NCBI GenBank assembly: GCA_030248215.1
Contig: JASANG010002054.1
Coordinates: 1 to 64,000 of the forward strand
Source: Enoplolaimus lenunculus
Taxonomy: Eukaryota > Nematoda > Enoplea > Enoplida > Thoracostomopsidae
Reading direction: 5' to 3'
Length of the DNA: 64,000 nucleotides
The notes under the pieces were generated by a model. It was given only the letters and a program-made list of their open reading frames with translations. It made no database searches and was not told the DNA's origin. Made by a program: the position numbers and the translations under genes. Positions within the stretch are counted from its first letter, which is position 1, and the number at the start of each line of letters is the position of its first letter. Of this stretch, positions 1-10,636 are shown piece by piece.

Positions 1-55
1 ATAAAATAAAATAAATAATAATAATATAATAATAATAATAATAATATAATAAGAG
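1..55. repeat. (AAT)n simple repeat
   Basis: Runs of aat/aataa at the window edge, imperfect. No coding content. Confidence 0.9.
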
Positions 56-395
56 ACACTACCGTGTCCTTATGATAATATAATTTGAAGTTTGAATTTT
101 TAACTATGACACCACAGTTCGTTTGTTCATTTATAAGCACGCGAAGGTAATACAATGCCCGCTGAACATCGTATAATATTCGCTGTAATTTTAGAATGTC
201 ATTTAATATTCGCATAAATGTTCCACAGTGTCATTGGGAAATGCTGGTCAAATTGTTGCAAGAACGTGAGATAATTGACAAGCAATTAATACGGTTTAAA
301 TGGGATTTCGTTATTGAAGCAAAATATGAATAAGGGAAATCACGAATAGGCGTGACAGGTGTTCTCAGGAAATGAGGTGGTTTAAGGATATTATA

Positions 396-600
396 GTACA
401 ACTATAATCCAGTAAATACTCTGGCTTTTCGGCCAAGCTTTGAGCATGGTGACGACGTACAGTTATCCCAGATGACGTACGATTACAACCTCGATGCCAG
501 TACCGGTAATTTTGTATTGAAGCGTTTTGACATCAAACCGTGCATTTACTTTCTTGAGCATAGCAAAATTTCGGGCGGTGTTAACTTTTTTGACATGCTT
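396..600 (+). CDS. Possible internal or terminal coding exon, product unknown
   Basis: I do not recognise the product. A frame is open from an acceptor-like ttatag at about 395 through an ATG at 472 and on to 726. The residues look protein-like (around position 430 it reads FRPSFEHGDDVQLSQ, then MTYDYNLDASTGNFVLKRFD). The last part of the open frame, from about 664, lies inside a T-family MITE, so any true exon must end earlier. One possible donor is GTAATT just after 505. No partner exon is visible in the window, and the end given here is arbitrary. It could equally be chance open frame. Confidence 0.25.
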
Positions 601-663
601 ACGTGTACTGTCCCGATTCGTTACAGAATAAAAGAAGTACCCGCATATGCATTGATTGGTGTC

Positions 664-934
664 TTAACCCCTTCTCACATTGAGTTGCCTATAGGCAACT
701 CAGCGCAGTGTATATACGGTAAATAATACATATCGCACCGTGTTTAACAATTGCAACACGTATACATTGTACTAAATCACAACAAGACGTGAGAGCCCCC
801 TCGGGCTCGAGCGTCAAGCTCCTATAGCTGAGTGATGATGGTATACGCCTCCCACTCCAGTCACCCGAGTTCGAATCCTAGCATAAAAGTAGGTCTCAGG
901 GGAAATAGAAAATATTCATGTGAGAAAGGGTTAA
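664..934 (+). mobile_element. T-family MITE (TTAA ends, tRNA-Gly-like body)
   Basis: Begins TTAACCCCTTCTCACA and ends TGTGAGAAAGGGTTAA, a near-perfect 16-bp terminal inverted repeat with TTAA at both outer ends. The body has a pol III A-box-like TAGCTGAGTGATGATGG and a B-box-like GAGTTCGAATCC around the anticodon-arm-like CGCCTCCCAC. A near-full-length copy of about 270 bp. Confidence 0.8.
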
Positions 935-1894
935 TAAGAGAAGTTAACGATGTTTAGTTGAATAAGCTTCAATATCACGTTTTCGCTAGAATCCACAGTC
1001 AATTGGAACTTTACTACAGTAAATGCAAAACAAATACTCGCAAATCCGTTGTCGTCCATTTAGGTTATTGGTAGCTTGACACAATTTCGTTACGTTTAAT
1101 TTAGAATTTTCTCAATAAGAAGCGCTTAAGCAAAATTTTGACAACTCTTGTCAGAATATTGCTAAATTGACGAAATTCATTATTTTAGCAATGTAATTTA
1201 CTTCGCCTCTGAGGTTACGACAAAACTTTGCCGACTCTGAATTTTCTAGTAATAGACAGCTTATTATGGATTGGGAATGGATCTGGGGTTTACTGTATTT
1301 TAGCTGAGTCCTCATTCATTCTCACCGTACCAAGACAGCTGATAGTTTTATAATATGTAACCAGCATCAGCTAAGCAGTCACACTATTCAATTTGCTGTT
1401 ATTTTACTGTGGAGCTCAAATTATTTTTTTGGTTAACCGCCATTAGCAACGTCCTTGGATTGATTTGAAGTATTTTGAATAATCTTGCTAGGATCTCTGC
1501 ATTGCTTAATGGAACATCTACGTTATACTGCACGCGCTACTGCAACAAAATGTCTGGGTGTCAGTAAGGCCAGATGTCGTTTTAACACACTCTATTACGA
1601 GACCACAATGAAGTCCGGTAGTCCCTGACGAGGACGTAAAGACATCTTCGATTTGTACACAGATCCCTACCGGGTGGTTAGCGCGCGCATTATGACATGG
1701 ATGACCCATAAGGACTATTGTTTTAACTGTGTTTACTTTTTTAATCACCTAACTTACTCCGCCTTCGGTTACGGCAAACTTTGCCGACATTTTGTTCGGA
1801 TATTTCAAGCTGCCGTTGCACCCTACTGCATAACCAAAAATTATCCACCAGCATACAGCTGGCTTATCCCGTTGTATTCCCTGAAAAATCAATA

Positions 1895-3148
1895 TTAATC
1901 TTTCTGTATTAATTCCCACAGTAACACAACGAAACTTGTTAATATAGGCATCATAGCAGTGATTGCCAGTGTTGTAAACGAATACACTGGCAAAGGTCTC
2001 CATATTTTCGGCACTAAACGACATAGCGGCTGTCGATACTTTTTCTCTAAACGTTGTATGACTCCAAACTCGACAACTGCACCATTGAAAAATTGAAGCA
2101 TTTGAGCCAACGAAGGGTTTGACTTGGACACAGCGCAACTTTGATACATATACGACGCATCGTTTAGTTGAAAAAAGTCAACTTGACTGTGATGTGCAGC
2201 TAAGTATTTGCCGACATAAGCAGAAACTCCAACTATAACAGATCCAGGCTGTTTACTCATGGTCATATGTAGATTGCGAATATTTGAATTATACTTGACG
2301 TTTTTAGAAATATAGCCCCTGGTGTTATCGTTCAACGAATTCAAATAAAATTTGTGATCCGGATTTGGGGCATAAAATTGGTAAGAACCATCAAAAAGCA
2401 AACTTAAATCTGAGCGTTTTGAAATTTGAAATTGGTTTGAACGGAACGCAAAAGTTTGCATTATTAATGAAGTGTACGCACGTTTACTTTCCTGCCGTAA
2501 GAAAAACGATGACCAGATTAATGCTACAATAAACGGTGTTGCATAACTGCGGCAATGCTTACGAAGCGTTCGGTGTTCAAATTTAACTTTGTACCATAAA
2601 TTGACTAATTTTGAACATATCGCGAATGCTGAAGTTCTACACCTTTTATCAGGCGAATCATCTTTGCTATTTTTTGCAATTTTTGTTAAACTGTCAAACC
2701 TTTCTATGCATTCTAGTGCAATAATCGTTGTTATTGTCATTAAAAGTAAGAGAAACCAGCCTATCGGGTGTATCAAACCAACGGATGAAATCGATATGTT
2801 ATCGGGCAGTCTGTGGACTAAAACGCCAACTCCAGCTCCAAAAACCGTTGGTAAAACAGGTTTCACGTCATATTTTGGATCGTATGTCTTAGTTGAAATC
2901 AGCAATAACCACGGAATTAAATCGATACTGTTATTGCTCATATGTTGTAAAAGGTAATCTTGACCACGCATAACATTAACAATGTCTATTGAAATATTTG
3001 TGGTTGTTGGAAGCATGTATTTGATGAAAATGCTGTATAATTCTGCATTGAATCCAGGTAAACGGCAATTGTTTGCATTTATAATGCATTTAAGCTTGAT
3101 GTTTGCCATGAATAGAGGCATAATACTGTTATATACTAGAATTTTCAT
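1895..3148 (-). CDS. Ionotropic glutamate receptor-like (IR-type) protein
   Basis: A 417-residue single-exon reading frame. Seen: an S1-like ligand-binding half (residues 1-120; KILVYNSIMPLF then PGFNAELYSIFIKYM, as in the GFxxDLL motif of the family), a hydrophobic segment at about 128-148 (TM1), a second at about 203-218 followed by AYTSLIMQTF in the place of SYTANLAAFLT (TM3), then ISKRSDLSLLFDGSYQFY like the start of the S2 half, and a last hydrophobic segment at about 391-412 (TM4). There is no N-terminal Venus-flytrap domain, which suits IR-like or short nematode receptors rather than AMPA/kainate subunits. The 50 residues between TM1 and TM3 hold no clear hydrophobic pore helix. An acceptor-like ttctag ends 2 bases before the ATG, so a 5' exon or trans-splice site is possible and a signal peptide may be missing. 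By family, a ligand-gated cation channel subunit; the ligand is unknown. Confidence 0.75.
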   Translation of the reverse strand: MKILVYNSIMPLFMANIKLKCIINANNCRLPGFNAELYSIFIKYMLPTTTNISIDIVNVMRGQDYLLQHMSNNSIDLIPWLLLISTKTYDPKYDVKPVLPTVFGAGVGVLVHRLPDNISISSVGLIHPIGWFLLLLMTITTIIALECIERFDSLTKIAKNSKDDSPDKRCRTSAFAICSKLVNLWYKVKFEHRTLRKHCRSYATPFIVALIWSSFFLRQESKRAYTSLIMQTFAFRSNQFQISKRSDLSLLFDGSYQFYAPNPDHKFYLNSLNDNTRGYISKNVKYNSNIRNLHMTMSKQPGSVIVGVSAYVGKYLAAHHSQVDFFQLNDASYMYQSCAVSKSNPSLAQMLQFFNGAVVEFGVIQRLEKKYRQPLCRLVPKIWRPLPVYSFTTLAITAMMPILTSFVVLLWELIQKD

Positions 3149-3164
3149 TGCTAGAACGTTATAG

Positions 3165-4169
3165 GTTTTTAATTAGCGATTTTCAATCTAATCAATAAAA
3201 TTGCACAACTGGATAACCCTATTCATGGCCCATGTATACTTGACTGCCGTCCTAAAATATCACGTCCTACCTATAAATTGATAGCTATTGTTTGTGGTGA
3301 GATTTTGGAATTTTGGGATTTCGTGGGTTCAATAGAATTTATTGCAAGCAATTCCTTTGGCTTAGTCTTAGGCTTTAGGTTTAGGATTAGGCAATTCTTT
3401 GGTTCAGAATTACGTGTAGGAATAGGTAAGGCTCAATCTTACGTTTAGGATTAGGCAAGGTTCCGTCTTACGTTAGGTGAGAAAAAGGCGTTTGGGCGTA
3501 GGATCTGGCGTAAAGTTTAGATATATATATATAAACTAAATTTTCAATCCATAAAATACACTCAAAGCGTTTTTAAGAAATGAATAAAATTTCAATTCCA
3601 TAACACGCATGTTGAAACAATAGCGTGCTAAGGAACTGAACACCAACCAATGTAAAGTGGTGTTCACTGAATTGAATTTTATTTCTGTTTTTATATCGCT
3701 CTGACTATGTCAACACTTTTACTCACTACAAGCATGGTGTTTAGGAATTGAAAGATTCCTCTGACTGAGCGTAATGCAAGTGACACTGTTGTTTGAGAAT
3801 TAAAAATTTTTTCGATGTAAACTTGGTAGGTAGTCACATAATCCATAAATGGGTTATACGGTATTAAGGAAGTGCTTTTACAGAAAAATTGTCTTCATTC
3901 GAATTCAAAATCAAATTGAATCTACAATGTCAATAATATGGAATTGAGTATTCAACAATTGAACTTGCTAAAATTTTGTACACTCTTTCGATATGAAATT
4001 TCATTGCGCGAAAGCATTTCAATTTTTATATGCTTAGTATTTTATGGGTTTTCAATTCCTGAATACCTAATAGCGCATAACTTGCACTTCTGGAATTGAA
4101 CAAAAATGTGAAATCGAGATGTGGAATTGACGCCATAATTTCCACCACCTCACAGTTTCAATTGTGGAG
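3165..4169. other. Intergenic: TTAGGC-like patches and AATTGAA-rich sequence
   Basis: 3355-3530 has imperfect TTAGG(C/T) hexamers. 3540-4150 is AT-rich with many GAATTGA/TTCAATTC motifs, and its ends look loosely inverted (cataaaatacact near 3550, gtattttatggg near 4040), so it may be a decayed palindromic element. No coding signal seen. Confidence 0.6.
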
Positions 4170-5070
4170 GATACATTTAATCTACGGCTTAGATTTAGGC
4201 TTAAGCTTAGGTTTAGGCTAAAGGTTTAGGCATAGGTTTAGGCTTAGGCTGAGGGTTTAGGAATAGGTTTTGGCAAAACATAGAGTAAAATCTTAAATGA
4301 CCATGGGGCAAAATCTTAGGCTTACACTTTAGGCTTAGGCTTAGGCTTGGGCTTAAGCTTAGGCTTAGGCTTAGGCTTGGACTTAAGCTTAGGCTTAGGC
4401 TTACGCTTTTGGAGCAGGCTTAAGATTGCTTAAGATTTGTTTAAGCATAGATGAGACCGCAAATGGCATAGGCTTAGGTTTAGACCTTAAAAATAGTCTT
4501 AGGTTTAGACCTTAAAAATAGTCTTCAGTTTAAACATAGATTGGATCCTAAATGACTCTTGGCTAAATCTTAAGCTTATGCTTAGGCTTGGTTTAGGCTT
4601 AGGTTTAGGCTTTGGCTCAGGCATTAGGAGCATCCCATCTTTGACCATATCCTGAAATTCCACAATCCCATTTCGCTTAGGCTTAAGCTTATGCTTGGGC
4701 TTGGGTTTAGGATTAAGTTATAACAGGCTTTGATTTAAGCATAGATTAGATCTTATGACTCTTCGCTAAATCTTAGGCTTATACTTAGGCTTGGGTTAGG
4801 CTTAGGTTTAGGCTTAGGCTCAGGCATCACGAGCATCCCATCTTTGACCATATCCTGAAATTCCGCAATCCCATTTCGCTTAGGCTTAAGCTTAAGCTTG
4901 GGCTTAGGTTTAGGATTAAGTTATAGGAACAGGCTTTGATTTAAGCATAGATTAGAACTTAAATGACCCTTGCACTAAACCTTTGGTTTAGGCTTAGGCT
5001 TAGACCTCAGGCTTTGGTTAAGCATGGAGTTGACGGCAAATGGCATAGGCATAAAACGTTTAGGTTTTAG
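4170..5070 (+). repeat. Long interstitial telomere-like (TTAGGC) mosaic with a ~200-bp higher-order unit
   Basis: About 0.9 kb of TTAGGC and one-off variants (TTAAGC, TTGGGC, TTTAGG) broken by non-telomeric words. A longer block containing gagcatcccatctttgacc (near 4627 and again near 4828) occurs twice about 200 bp apart with telomeric flanks, so the array has a higher-order tandem period. It has none of the MITE ends seen on the short telomeric elements elsewhere. Confidence 0.85.
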
Positions 5071-5423
5071 GAATTGCTTTGGTTTAAATTGCGTTTGGAA
5101 TCTCACTCACTTCGTTCGCATTGTCTCTTCACAATATATATCACTTGCTTCCTCCGTCGAAAATTTCTGGATCCACCCTGGTGTGTAGCGATTATCACCA
5201 GTTTAGGGATACGTTTTGTAGCGTTCGAATCAGTAAACATGAGGTTCGAAATTCAACACATCCTTTATGTTTGCTTTGTTTGAGACTTCGGTGACAATTT
5301 TGTGATCCGCAATTGCATCAGCTCGTTGGTTTGAAAAGCTATCGCTAACTGGTGATGTACGCTATATACATTTGAGAATATGGGCTTACTTATTATCAGT
5401 GTGCGATAGGTGTTACAACTGAC

Positions 5424-5607
5424 TGCCCATTTATAGAACAGGGCCGCAACAGTAGTATATGCCTAAGCCTAAGTCTAAGCGTATGAATGAGCCTGTTCCT
5501 AAGTCTTAGCCTAAGCCTAAGCCTAAGCAAAAAATTAGTTTAAAACTTAAACTGACTCTATTATAGCCCCTCCGGAAAACGATCCGGCCCTGTTCTATAC
5601 ATGGGCC
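5424..5607 (-). mobile_element. TelA MITE (TTAGGC-core)
   Basis: Ends are inverted: GCCCATTTATAGAACAGGGC at the left, GCCCTGTTCTATACATGGGC at the right. The core is GCCTAA hexamers followed by the family word TTAGTTTAAAACTTAAACTG. Confidence 0.85.
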
Positions 5608-6337
5608 ACAACTGACGAACATCAGTATTAATTGCAGATGTCAAAATTGGCACAGATGTAGGGCAAATCATACGCGAACAAATGCTGAATTTTCAACCTC
5701 ACCATTTGCTGATTCCAAAGTTACAAATCCTATCACCAACTGGTGATATGTGCTATACATATTTGAGAATATGGGTTGTAAGCTTAATCAATATAAAAGT
5801 AAACGTTTGTAACATTTTACCGGGTTATGACGAGTAAATACTAAAGTCCAAAATTAGAAAGTATAAATTTTGTACAAATTTGGATTTTTAATGCAATGTA
5901 AGTGAAACTTGAGAAGCACTGATTGGTGACCCAAACAGACCGGATTATCATTAACCTCGCAGCAAAAAGTTCCCAAAGATAAACAGTCGTATTCGTATGC
6001 ATAATGCATGAAACAAAATGGTAAAACCCGTAGCCAGCTCACCTTTACTTAGGGAGGCTAGAAAATTTTTTTAGGAGAGGAATAAAAGTAAACGAATTTG
6101 CGATGATTTACAAGCAAGTTTGAAATATTTTACAGGCACGAAAATGGTACCGCTGGAATCTCAAAAAAATCGAATTTTTCAAAAATACTAACATTTGGTT
6201 GTAGAATTTATCATGGGAGGTAATGAGAAGGCCAAATATTCAAAAAAATATATTCAAAATAGAACAATTTTTGTCGTATTGTAACTTAACCAAAAACAAC
6301 CTTTTCTAAAACGGCCCAGGTGGATATTATCGTTTGA

Positions 6338-6493
6338 GCTCATGTATAGAGCAGGGCCGGAACAGTAGTGTAAGCATATTCCTACGCCTAAGCCTAAACC
6401 TAAACCTAAGCAAAAAAAGTTAGTTTAAAGCTTACACTGACTCTATTACAGCCACCGCCGGAAAACGATCCGGCCCTGTTCTATGCATGAGCC
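6338..6493 (-). mobile_element. TelA MITE (TTAGGC-core)
   Basis: CATGTATAGAGCAGGGCCGG at the left end and CGGCCCTGTTCTATGCATGA at the right, with a short GCCTAA core. Confidence 0.8.
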
Positions 6494-7307
6494 ACGGGTT
6501 GGACGAAATTCATCTCAAGCATTAAAAACATTTCTGGAAATCAATTTCTAAGGTCTTGCCGAATCCCTAACCCCTCCAACTTCAAGAGATACTAAGCAGT
6601 TGCTGCCCAATAAACGCACCCGCACTAAAATCGGTTCTCAATACTGGAACACCAAAAACTACGACGTTTCGGAGGGGTGTGTAAGCTCCCATACAATCCT
6701 TTCTAAGGTCGTCTAAGACGGCAGCGTTTCGGAGACCCCAAACAAAAATTTTCTATGTCGGCAGGAGTTTTCCGTTATGGTGGAAACGTCAAAATAGTTC
6801 CGGTGTCGCTAGTTTTCACGCTTTTAAATATACGGTATACTTTTCTTTCACATTTTTACATTCAAACTTTACATTTATGCTTACGTTCTTTCTGAGGCTT
6901 TAACGTTTAGACTAAGCGTTACATTTTGGCTTAAACTCATGGTTACGTTAGATTTAGCGACTAAGCACTTGCAATTAGCATGAATTGGGGGAATATTTCA
7001 TAAGCAACAAAAAGACGTGTGAGACCGACCCCTCCGGGTTCGAGAATATCTTCTTTGTGTGCCGCAGCGATGTTAAATGCCGCCGTTCGATAATTGGTTG
7101 AAATTAAACCTCAGTTGACGAAATGGTTCTTGCCCAAAATTTTGACAATTATAGGAAACTTTCACCAAAATATAGGCTTTGGAATTGAAAAATTCACTTG
7201 TTAACGACGAATTTGAACGCACTATTTGGATCATATAAACATTAGGAACGAAACGTTTTTCTATGAAACTGGAATTGAGGAAAACTTAAGCTTCTGATAA
7301 ATTTCTT

Positions 7308-7466
7308 GGCCAGTGTTACTTTAAGGGGCGCAACAGCAGATTAAGCGTATTCCTAAGCCTAAACCGAAGCCTAAGCCTAGGCCTAAGCAAAAAATAATCT
7401 GGAATCTAAACCTACTCTTTTATGAACCCACCAGAAACCTGGACACCCCTTAAAGTAACATGAGCC
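7308..7466 (-). mobile_element. TelB MITE (TTAGGC-core)
   Basis: Inverted ends GGCCAGTGTTACTTTAAGGG and CCCTTAAAGTAACATGAGCC around a GCCTAA core and the family word AATCTAAACCTACTCTTTTA. Confidence 0.85.
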
Positions 7467-7738
7467 AATTTTTTGCCTGGTTTACGTTTAGGCTTAGGCT
7501 AAAACTTAGGTATAATCTCATTATTACGCTTAGGCTGACACTCAGAAATATAGTTATACTACTGTTCCACTCCTGTTCTATTTATTGGCCCAGTATTTTT
7601 TATGCGCTTTCATTCAAATCTGTCGAGTGATTTACGCTAAATTTTTTAATTTTTCCCCAGTCTCAGTTACATTCATAGATTTCAATCAAAAAAACAGAGT
7701 TTCCGACCAATTTTTCTGTGTGACATACAATTCATTTA

Positions 7739-7905
7739 GGGGCATCCCCATAGGGGGGCATTGGGGAGCGTGCCCCCCCAAATTTGGCTGGTACCCCGCC
7801 AAATAGCCCGGGTCTAAAAGTAAACAATCATGACTTGCAACTGTAAAGGCCCCACCCAATTCAGTAACCCCCGAAATATAATTTTCTGCGGACGAAGAAC
7901 CTAAA
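7739..7905. repeat. Dispersed repeat, GC-rich, also at 10870 and 33190
   Basis: A GGGGGCATTGGGGAGCGTGC / AAATTTGGCTG / AGTAAACAATC word order is shared with 33187-33345 and, inverted and more diverged, with about 10870-10985. Probably a small non-autonomous element; its ends are not clear. Confidence 0.55.
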
Positions 7906-8279
7906 ATTCTATTTTCCACTCAATTATTTCGTCGCGTCTGTTGCACGACAACACACAGAGAGAGACAGATATCAAATTGCTCTGTATTCAAATGCGCAAC
8001 GCCGTGTAAAATTGTCCCGTGTTTTTTCCATTGTTCTCCGCTCCCAGTGGTTTTCAATGCAGTCTTTCTTTCGATTCTCACGGATCCGAAGCGATCAATT
8101 TCACAGAAAATAATTTTTTTTAATCAGCGAAATAGAAATTTCCATTTTCGAAATTTGAGTACACTAAGAAATTGTATTCTGTTGATTAAACTAATGATGA
8201 GAGTTTTAGCGAATTTTGGCTTGTGTTTATCGCGGTATTTAAGTGCGGAAATTATGTTTTCGACGTGTTCGTAGCCTAG

Positions 8280-8580
8280 AAGAGAGTATCCTGGAATAAT
8301 TTTGGCCCCCTACAAAATTTCCAACCTTGATTGTAAGTCGACAAAGAAGGGAGCAGGGGTGTCAGCCCTCCCTAGAAAATTTTTGGCCGCCCCTAGAAAA
8401 TTTTCAACCTTGTTTGAAAGTCAAGAAAGAAAGGTGCAGGGGTCTCATACCTCTCTGGAACAATTTTGGCCCCATTAAAAAATTTTCAACCTCTTTGTAA
8501 GCCGAAAAACCTCCTGTATGCTCCTCCTGAAAATTTTTTAATTCCCACCGTAGCAAGGTGAGCTGGCTACGGGCCTGATG
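8280..8580 (-). repeat. L-family repeat (ends in TAGCCAGCTCACC-type word)
   Basis: Two or three tandem sub-blocks of 'CCCCT...AAAATTTTCAACCTTGxTTGTAAGTC', ending in GCAAGGTGAGCTGGCTACGG. Related copies lie near 6024-6080, 21180-21306, 22685-22812, 35168-35345 and 45928-46102. Open frames across it are noise. Confidence 0.65.
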
Positions 8581-8807
8581 TGTAATGTCATACAAAATAG
8601 CGACAGACTTAAATTTTATAGATGTTGGACGTTTTAAAAATTGTATTATCTATTTACAGACAAACTCACACTGGATGAATTAATTTTTGTAACAGTGCAA
8701 AACGTTTCGCCACCAAAATTGGCGGAATTACCTTCGACAAAAATTCTACCGGAACCTTGAAAGATACCAGCTAGAAGTCCCAACTTTATACTCAAATTCT
8801 GCACCAC

Positions 8808-8886
8808 ACTTTAATTCAGAGCTCACACTTCTGGAGTGGATTCAACTCATTCTGAACTAAAATCAACTCACTGGAATTTACAGTGT
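8808..8886 (-). mobile_element. S-family palindromic MITE, fragment
   Basis: Only the right half is present: TCAACTCACTGGAATTTACAGTGT, the terminal word of the family (for comparison, ACACTGTAAATT begins full copies). Confidence 0.6.
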
Positions 8887-8964
8887 AATCATTTGTCGTG
8901 TGCTCCAATTCTTTGAGGGAGCTTGTGAAAACAGCAAAAAGTTTTGAGATTTTCATTTTGAATT

Positions 8965-8965
<1 letters not shown>

Positions 8966-9008
<43 letters not shown>
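8966..9008. repeat. (AAT)n microsatellite
   Basis: About 14 perfect AAT units. The flanks to about 9400 are AT-rich with nothing recognised. Confidence 0.95.
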
Positions 9009-9446
9009 TGTTAAATATATTAATGCATGACTCGAATGCTGAAAAACAAATTTAAGAGTTTCAGAATCATTTTCTTCTCAGTTGTAAAAGTTGTTGTTAA
9101 ATGAAACAGACTGAAATATTTAACAAACAAAAATATTAGTTTTTGATGAGTCCGACATTATTAATGTTGTCTTGACCTTTTTTCCACTTTTATGTCAAAT
9201 TGTTTTCATTCATTTTTAAATGACAAAAATATTACCGATCTTAATATATGAAAACGTAGTTGCATAATTTAACTCAATAAAACTTTGAGTTCTGCCATTA
9301 ATATTCTTTTTGCATCTTAGGTTATTTTTCAACTCTGATCAGGGGGACGCATCCATAGAGGTGCACCATCGGACATGGCAAAAACTTGTCGAAATGCAGT
9401 TGAGGTATTAAGTGCAGCAAGAGAATATCTTGATCATGCTCACTCG

Positions 9447-9625
9447 GAGCCATGTAAAGATCAGCGGCGGAACGTTTGGCCTGTGGAACTGCAATAGAGC
9501 AACCTTAAAGTTTAGATTAATTTTTTGCTTAGGCTTAGGCTTTGGCTTACGTAAAAGCTCATTCTTACGCGTAAAGATTACGTTTAGGTTTAGGCTCAGA
9601 AATATGTTTGTACAAAATAGATCTC
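9447..9625 (+). mobile_element. TelC MITE, right end decayed
   Basis: Starts GCCATGTAAAGATCAGCGGC and carries the TTAGGC core. The opposite terminal repeat is not intact. Confidence 0.6.
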
Positions 9626-10636
9626 AAGAAGTACTTCCACAGGCCCTAGAATAACTTCCTAAATTCTAGAAATTGAAAACTATTTTTAAATAAAAGTATA
9701 ACCCATTGGAACTGAAATTCTGGCTACCTATGCAAGGTGTAAACTAGTAGCAAAAATAACGGAAAAGATGTTTTATTTTGCTGTCACCAAAATTGAGGCG
9801 TGCAAATATTGGCCGAGTTTTGTAAACTTTTAGTGCAAAAAATGGCGGATGCAACGAAATTTTTACGATTTAGAATAAATTTTGTAATTTTTTCACATCA
9901 GACAATTGCAGAATATCTGTAATGAACAATTGCGAGATATATACGCTGTTAATAAGTAATTTTGAGCATTAAACTAACTGAATTTCCGTTATTTCGATTA
10001 CGGAAACGGACACCGATTTTTACCGGAAACGGAAACAGATATCCGGTACACAGCGAGGCGAAGACTCCTAATGTATATTAGGTATTTTGCTGTGAGTGTA
10101 AAACGCATGCATTTAGCAGCGTTCTGGGTTGTGTTGGTTGAGCAGGAATTCGACAGTTTTATATGCTTTCAGCGATATTGGGAATGGCTGTGCCCCCAAT
10201 CTAAACATTAGAGGGGGGCAGCAACTACCTCTCTGTCCCCCCACTTCCGGCGTCAATGACAAATTTGCCCATAGCAACAAATAATTTTAAAAATAAGTTT
10301 CAAAAATTTGCAGAAACTAGAAACAGTAAAAATTCTTTAACCTAATTTTTTCACTGTTTATCATTTGTTGCAGTTTGTTTTATTTTCAGCATTTTCTTCT
10401 TTTAAAAGTAAATATTTTCTTGTATTCTTAATTTGCAACATTATGTCTTAATTTTTGCAACATTTTAACAAATTTTTTAAGTTCAAAATACGCAACTACG
10501 CGAGGTTGCAATTATGCAACTAATTGCTGTTTGTACTGCAGCTGCATAAACATACGGTTTGCATCGAAAAAACATTAATGGCAGAAATCGCAGCGATGTT
10601 AAAGATGCCATAATTTTGGCAACCTTTTTAGCAATT
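9626..10636. other. Upstream region of the ZP gene, no gene seen
   Basis: About 1 kb of AT-rich sequence with no recognised exon, promoter motif or complete element. It must contain the 5' region of the downstream ZP gene; no TATA box can be assigned with confidence. Confidence 0.5.

Noticed and set aside
4170-5070. A true chromosome end
   Set aside because: The hexamers are degenerate, interrupted and flanked by ordinary sequence on both sides.
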